A DNA stretch of 9,836 nucleotides from CAZJFC01 sp964545245 (lineage in GTDB: Bacteria > Pseudomonadota > Alphaproteobacteria > Rickettsiales > 21-14-0-20-44-7): positions 1 through 9,836 of the forward strand of contig CAZJFC010000060.1 in NCBI GenBank assembly GCA_964545245.1, written 5' to 3'. The number at the start of each line of letters is the position of its first letter. Position 1 is the first letter of the stretch. The position numbers were made by a program, and so were the translations under genes. This document shows, piece by piece, positions 6,780-9,836 of the stretch. The notes beneath the pieces were generated by a model. It worked only from the letters and a program-made list of their open reading frames with translations. It searched no databases and was not told where the DNA came from.

Positions 6780-7910
6780 ATGTGGGGAAGCATGAAAAAA
6801 CTATTGGCAATCACTCTTTCAATCGCACTCTATGCAAGCGCCACCGCGCCTGCATTCGCCAGCTCACGCATTAAGGACATCACCAATGTGAGCGGCATCC
6901 GCGAGAACATCCTTATCGGCTACGGACTTGTTGTCGGCCTCAACGGCACGGGCGACAAGCTCAACAACACCCAGTTCACCGAAAAAAGCCTGAAAGGCTA
7001 TCTGGAGCGCGTCGGCGTTAACGTCAAGGCCGACCAGCTTAAAACCAAGAACGTCGCCGCCGTGACCGTGACCGCCACCCTGCCCGCCTTTTCGCGCCAG
7101 GGCGGAAAGGTCGATGTGCGCGTGAGCGCGATGGGTGACGCGAAATCATTACAGGGCGGCGTATTGCTGGCCACCCCGCTCCTTGCCGCTGACGGCGAGG
7201 TTTATGCCGTGGCGCAAGGCCCGGTTGCGATCGGCGGTTTTTCCGCCGGGGGGGAAACCGGCAGCAGCGTAACGAAAGCCGTGCCGACCACCGGTAATAT
7301 CTCAAATGGCGCGATTGTTGAACGCGAAGTTGGTTTTGAGCTTAACCATATGGAAAACCTGCATTTTTCGCTCAAAAACCCGGATATGAACACCGCCACC
7401 CAGATTCAGGACATCATCAATGAGAAACTTTCCGGCAAATTCGCCCAGGCGATTGACCCGGCAACCGTTGAAATGAGGGTCCCGTCCGAATACCAGACCC
7501 GCGTCGGGGCGCTGCTTGCCAACCTTGAGCAACTCCGCGTAACGCCGGACCAGCAGGCAAAAATCATTATCGACGAAACCACAGGCACGATCGTGATGGG
7601 TGAAAATGTGAAGATCGACACTGTCGCAATCGCGCAGGGCAACCTCACCATCAGGATCGATGAATCACCACAAGCCTCGCAACCCGGCGCATTCGCCCCG
7701 GAAGGCGCGCAAACCGCAATTGTGCCGCAAAGCGCGATCACGGTTGACGAGCAAAGCGGCAACCAGATGGTGGTCATGGAAAGCGGCGCGAACCTGCGTG
7801 ACCTTGTGACCGGACTCAACGCCCTCGGCGTCGGCCCGCGCGACATGATAACCATCCTCCAGAACATCAAAGCCGCCGGCGCATTACAGGCGGAGATACA
7901 GGTGAGATAG
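6780..7910 (+). CDS. flgI: Flagellar P-ring protein FlgI
   Basis: Encodes the periplasmic P-ring subunit that surrounds the flagellar rod in the peptidoglycan layer. From this start it is 376 residues. A signal peptide with MKKLL and a hydrophobic core ends in APAFA (about residue 27), after which SRIKDITNVSGIRENILIGYGLVVGLNGTGD (29-59) is the FlgI hallmark. The end GVGPRDMITILQNIKAAGALQAEIQV is the standard C-terminus, so the protein is complete. There is no cysteine anywhere, unlike E. coli FlgI with its disulfide. Start choice: ATG 6780 lies 25 nt after the sigma-54 promoter, almost the same as the 24 nt at flgJ, with AGGAA at 6765-6769. ATG 6792 (MKKLLAIT) is an equally secretable alternative. 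A GTG at 6708 is open but lies upstream of the predicted transcript start. Its TAG stop begins module copy 2. Confidence 0.97.
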   Translation: MWGSMKKLLAITLSIALYASATAPAFASSRIKDITNVSGIRENILIGYGLVVGLNGTGDKLNNTQFTEKSLKGYLERVGVNVKADQLKTKNVAAVTVTATLPAFSRQGGKVDVRVSAMGDAKSLQGGVLLATPLLAADGEVYAVAQGPVAIGGFSAGGETGSSVTKAVPTTGNISNGAIVEREVGFELNHMENLHFSLKNPDMNTATQIQDIINEKLSGKFAQAIDPATVEMRVPSEYQTRVGALLANLEQLRVTPDQQAKIIIDETTGTIVMGENVKIDTVAIAQGNLTIRIDESPQASQPGAFAPEGAQTAIVPQSAITVDEQSGNQMVVMESGANLRDLVTGLNALGVGPRDMITILQNIKAAGALQAEIQVR

Positions 7911-7991
7911 GCACGAGGCACTAGGCACTAGTACTAAAACCCTAGCGCCTAGTGCCTGTTGCCTAGTGCCTAACTTGGCACGGATATTGCT
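7908..7991 (+). repeat. 84-bp hairpin plus sigma-54 module, copy 2
   Basis: Begins with the TAG stop of flgI and ends with TTGCT of the flgJ promoter, the same layout and length as copy 1. Its hairpin is longer and nearly perfect: a 16-nt arm at 7916-7931 against 7942-7957 with one mismatch and a 10-nt loop. A further CCTAGTGCCT at 7962-7971 leads into the promoter. The twelve differences from copy 1 fall in the loop, hairpin arms and the short spacer. The promoter end is invariant. Confidence 0.85.
7975..7991 (+). promoter_or_regulatory. Sigma-54 (-24/-12) promoter of flgJ
   Basis: Sequence identical to the flgI promoter (TTGGCACGGATATTGCT), with GG at 7977-7978 and GC at 7989-7990, 10 nt apart. 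Predicted transcription start is near 8002, which leaves a leader of about 14 nt containing AGGGAAGG before the ATG at 8016. Confidence 0.9.
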
Positions 7992-8015
7992 ACTACACGA
8001 GAAGGGAAGGTATTT

Positions 8016-8318
8016 ATGCAAGGGGTAGAGAATTACATCGCGCAGCCATCGGTCAGGACTCCGGCCACAGGCGGGGAAATGAACCGCGAAAAGATCAGGA
8101 AGGCGGCAGAGGATTTTGAGGCGGTATTCATGGCCGAGATGATGCGCCCGATCTTTGAAACGGTTGAGGTTAACGAAAATTTCGGTGGCGGCAGTTCGGA
8201 GGGGATATACCGCTCCATGCTGGTTGACGAATACGGCAAGCAGATCGCAAAACGCGGCGGAATCGGAATCGCCGACCATGTTGAAAAACAACTTTTAAGG
8301 CTTCAGGAGGCCAGATAA
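8016..8318 (+). CDS. flgJ: FlgJ-type rod-binding protein (no muramidase domain)
   Basis: A 100-residue protein equal to the N-terminal rod-binding domain of FlgJ, which caps the growing flagellar rod. Conserved features are AAEDFEAVFMAEMMRPIF (30-47), the GGGSSEGIYRSMLVDEYGKQIAKRGGIGIADHV block (57-89) and a final helix. The C-terminal peptidoglycan hydrolase domain of enterobacterial FlgJ is absent. This is usual in Alphaproteobacteria, where such short proteins are also annotated as CheL. There it implies a separate lytic enzyme, not seen in this window. No signal peptide is present, which fits export by the flagellar type III system. The start has AAGG at 8007-8010, 5 nt upstream. It is driven by its own sigma-54 promoter and is followed after 1 nt by the FlgN-like gene. 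Confidence 0.92.
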   Translation: MQGVENYIAQPSVRTPATGGEMNREKIRKAAEDFEAVFMAEMMRPIFETVEVNENFGGGSSEGIYRSMLVDEYGKQIAKRGGIGIADHVEKQLLRLQEAR

Positions 8319-8319
8319 T

Positions 8320-8802
8320 ATGGAACAGAACACCACGGCACAGAACGCGCAACCGAATGAAAATGTTACTTTTGATTTTCCCCTGCTGGTTGACCTCACA
8401 AGGCAGCTTACGGACATTGTAAGGCAGGAAACCGCGCTCCTCCGCGCGATGAAGATTTCCGACCTGCGGGAGTTCCAGTCGGCGAAACACAATATTTCCT
8501 CGGCGCTGGAAAAGCAGCAGGATCTTATCAAGGGCAATGCGGAAATCCGCGATTCCTTAAGCCCAGACCAGAAAAGCACCCTCCGCATGGCGGCAGGCGA
8601 GTTTGACGAGGCGCTCCAGCAATACCAGCGCGAGCTGCTGAAAGCGCAATCCGTTAACCAGTTGGTCATGGAAAAAATCATGGAAGCGATGAAAGAGCAT
8701 GTGGAAAAAAACCAGCCATACAACGGCTCAGGCAACCGCAACCTTTCTGGCACGGAGCTTGCTAGGAATACTCCGGCAATGAAATTCAACCAACAGATCT
8801 AG
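8320..8802 (+). CDS. Probable FlgN-like flagellar export chaperone
   Basis: A 160-residue, mostly helical, cysteine-free soluble protein with two long amphipathic helical regions, about 20-73 and 82-130. The first contains LVDLTRQLTDIVRQETALLRAMKISDLREFQSAK (23-56), which fits the FlgN pattern of an early conserved Glu, Leu repeats and a K-containing turn. The C-terminal tail (131-160) is polar and probably disordered, as FlgN tails that hold FlgK/FlgL often are. A perfect AGGAGG (8305-8310) lies 9 nt before ATG, and the gene starts 1 nt after the flgJ stop, so they are co-transcribed. flgK follows 24 nt later, the expected client of FlgN. Codons 143-148 also spell a sigma-54 promoter. The family call rests on pattern and position and could be wrong in detail; alphaproteobacterial FlbY-type proteins are an alternative label. 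Confidence 0.68.
   Translation: MEQNTTAQNAQPNENVTFDFPLLVDLTRQLTDIVRQETALLRAMKISDLREFQSAKHNISSALEKQQDLIKGNAEIRDSLSPDQKSTLRMAAGEFDEALQQYQRELLKAQSVNQLVMEKIMEAMKEHVEKNQPYNGSGNRNLSGTELARNTPAMKFNQQI
8748..8763 (+). promoter_or_regulatory. Intragenic sigma-54 promoter for flgK
   Basis: TGGCACGGAGCTTGCT, with GG at 8749-8750 and GC at 8761-8762 separated by exactly 10 nt, is as good a match to the RpoN consensus as the other two. It lies inside the last codons of the FlgN-like gene (residues S143-A148). Predicted start of transcription is near 8774, giving flgK a leader of about 53 nt. It is not part of the 84-bp module, so it is an independent promoter. Confidence 0.8.
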
Positions 8803-8826
8803 GCCGGTTTTCGAGGGGAATGGAAT

Positions 8827-9836
8827 ATGAGCTTATCAATATCATTACAGAATGCGCTAAGCGGGCTTAAGGTCAGCCAGCAGTCATTCGGCGTCCTCTC
8901 GCAAAACATCGCCAACGCCAATAACGAGAATTACACCCGCCAGCAGATCAGCCAAAGCTCACGCAACCTTGGCTCAATTTTCGGCGCGGGCGTTTATATT
9001 GAAGGCGTGACCCGCGTGGTGGATAACTTCATCTCCACCTCGATCATCACCCGCAACGCCGATGTGAGCAAAGCCGGGGCGGTCAAAAGCTATTACGAGA
9101 AAGCGCAGCTTTACCTTGGCCAGCCGGGCCGCCAGAACAGCATAGACAGCTATGTGAACAACTTCTTCTCCTCACTTTCCAACCTTTCCATTACGCCGGA
9201 AAGGACATCGGTCAAGCTTAACACCGTGAATGCCGCAGTCACCCTCACGCAGGAGATATCAAGCCTTGCCCTGAACCTTGAGGATTTGCGCTTCCAGGCC
9301 GATAAGGAGATCAGCTTGTCGGTTCGTACCGTCAACTTCGAGCTGAAAAACCTTTATGAGCTGAACCGTGCCATCGTCAGCGCCGAGCAGAACGGCAACA
9401 ACGTCAACACCCTGATGGACAAGATGATGGTCTCGCTCAAGAAGATATCCGATGAGATCGACATCAATTACCAGATCAAGGGCAATAACACGGTTTCCGT
9501 CTCAACCAAATCCGGCGTTGCGCTGCTTGAGATCAACCTGTTCGAGCTTGAATATAACGGCGCGACCTCGCTTGCCGAACTTGTGGGCGATGTTGCCCAT
9601 AAAGGGATCACCATCCATGCGCTTGACTCTACCGGCAACAGGACAGGCGACTTAACCCCGCTGGTTTCCGGCGGCCACAGCGATGAGGTCAGCACCCGCC
9701 TCACCGGGGGAAAGATCAAGGGGCTGCTTGAGGTTCGCGATAAGATAATCCCGGACATGCTGAAACAGCTCGACAATATGGCCTCAACCCTGCGCGACCA
9801 GATAAACTCGCTTCATAACGCAGGCTCAGGCTATCC
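8827..9836 (+). CDS. flgK: Flagellar hook-associated protein FlgK (3' end beyond window)
   Basis: The open frame runs from ATG 8827 off the right edge, giving 336 codons of an expected 450 or more. The product joins the hook to the filament (HAP1). The N-terminus SLQNALSGLKVSQQSFGVLSQNIANANNENYTRQ is the rod/hook-family motif; NNENY replaces the commoner TPGY. The FlgK-typical stretch KIKGLLEVRDKIIPDMLKQLDNMASTLRDQINSLHNAG lies just before the window ends. GAGGGG (8813-8818) is a good Shine-Dalgarno 8 nt before the start. No cysteines are seen. The upstream gene is its probable chaperone, and a sigma-54 promoter lies 64 nt upstream inside that gene, so flgK can be made both from the flgJ operon and alone. 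Confidence 0.95.
   Translation, partial: MSLSISLQNALSGLKVSQQSFGVLSQNIANANNENYTRQQISQSSRNLGSIFGAGVYIEGVTRVVDNFISTSIITRNADVSKAGAVKSYYEKAQLYLGQPGRQNSIDSYVNNFFSSLSNLSITPERTSVKLNTVNAAVTLTQEISSLALNLEDLRFQADKEISLSVRTVNFELKNLYELNRAIVSAEQNGNNVNTLMDKMMVSLKKISDEIDINYQIKGNNTVSVSTKSGVALLEINLFELEYNGATSLAELVGDVAHKGITIHALDSTGNRTGDLTPLVSGGHSDEVSTRLTGGKIKGLLEVRDKIIPDMLKQLDNMASTLRDQINSLHNAGSGY

Noticed and set aside
6671..7991. Repeated units around flgI as a CRISPR-like array
   Set aside because: There are only two copies, 1.2 kb apart with a full gene between them. They are palindromic and end in promoters, with no spacer pattern and no cas genes.

Overview
The window looks like chromosomal DNA of a Gram-negative, flagellated alphaproteobacterium of roughly balanced GC content. 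KdsB implies an LPS outer membrane, and FlgI (the P-ring protein) agrees. The flagellar genes carry textbook sigma-54 promoters, the rod-binding FlgJ lacks a muramidase domain, and a DciA/DUF721 gene is joined to a dsbA-like gene; all three are familiar in Alphaproteobacteria. The genus cannot be told from the sequence.

Left part (1-4303, minus strand): aconitase (acnA), then lemA, then a membrane M48 metalloprotease, all reading leftwards with gaps of 33 and 6 nt. The last two are a recurrent LemA/M48 pair. A short palindromic repeat lies beyond the protease. Between acnA and kdsB (4304-4710) is a 407-nt gene-free stretch. It holds a (GA)8 tract in the acnA ribosome-binding region, a set of competing hairpins, a cloverleaf-like C/T-G/A palindromic element and a short tandem repeat.

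Middle part (4711-6673): kdsB (minus) and a DciA/DUF721 gene (plus) diverge with directly abutting start codons (CATATG). The dciA promoter therefore lies inside kdsB, and the kdsB ribosome-binding site lies inside dciA. dciA overlaps the following membrane-anchored DsbA-like gene by 17 nt.

Right part (6674-9836, plus strand): flagellar genes flgI (P-ring), flgJ (rod-binding), a FlgN-like chaperone and flgK (hook-filament junction, cut by the window end). Three near-perfect sigma-54 promoters precede flgI, flgJ and flgK. The first two belong to two copies of an 84-bp module, about 86% identical without gaps. Each copy supplies the stop codon of the preceding gene, a long hairpin, tandem GCCTAGTGCC-type repeats and the promoter. 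The third promoter is embedded in the last codons of the FlgN-like gene. Together these genes build the outer rings and rod cap region and then the hook-filament junction, with a likely chaperone made just ahead of its probable client FlgK.

No new protein system is visible. The unusual content is regulatory and structural: the duplicated hairpin-plus-sigma-54 module, the intragenic flgK promoter, the zero-gap divergent kdsB/dciA pair and the simple-sequence ribosome-binding site of acnA.
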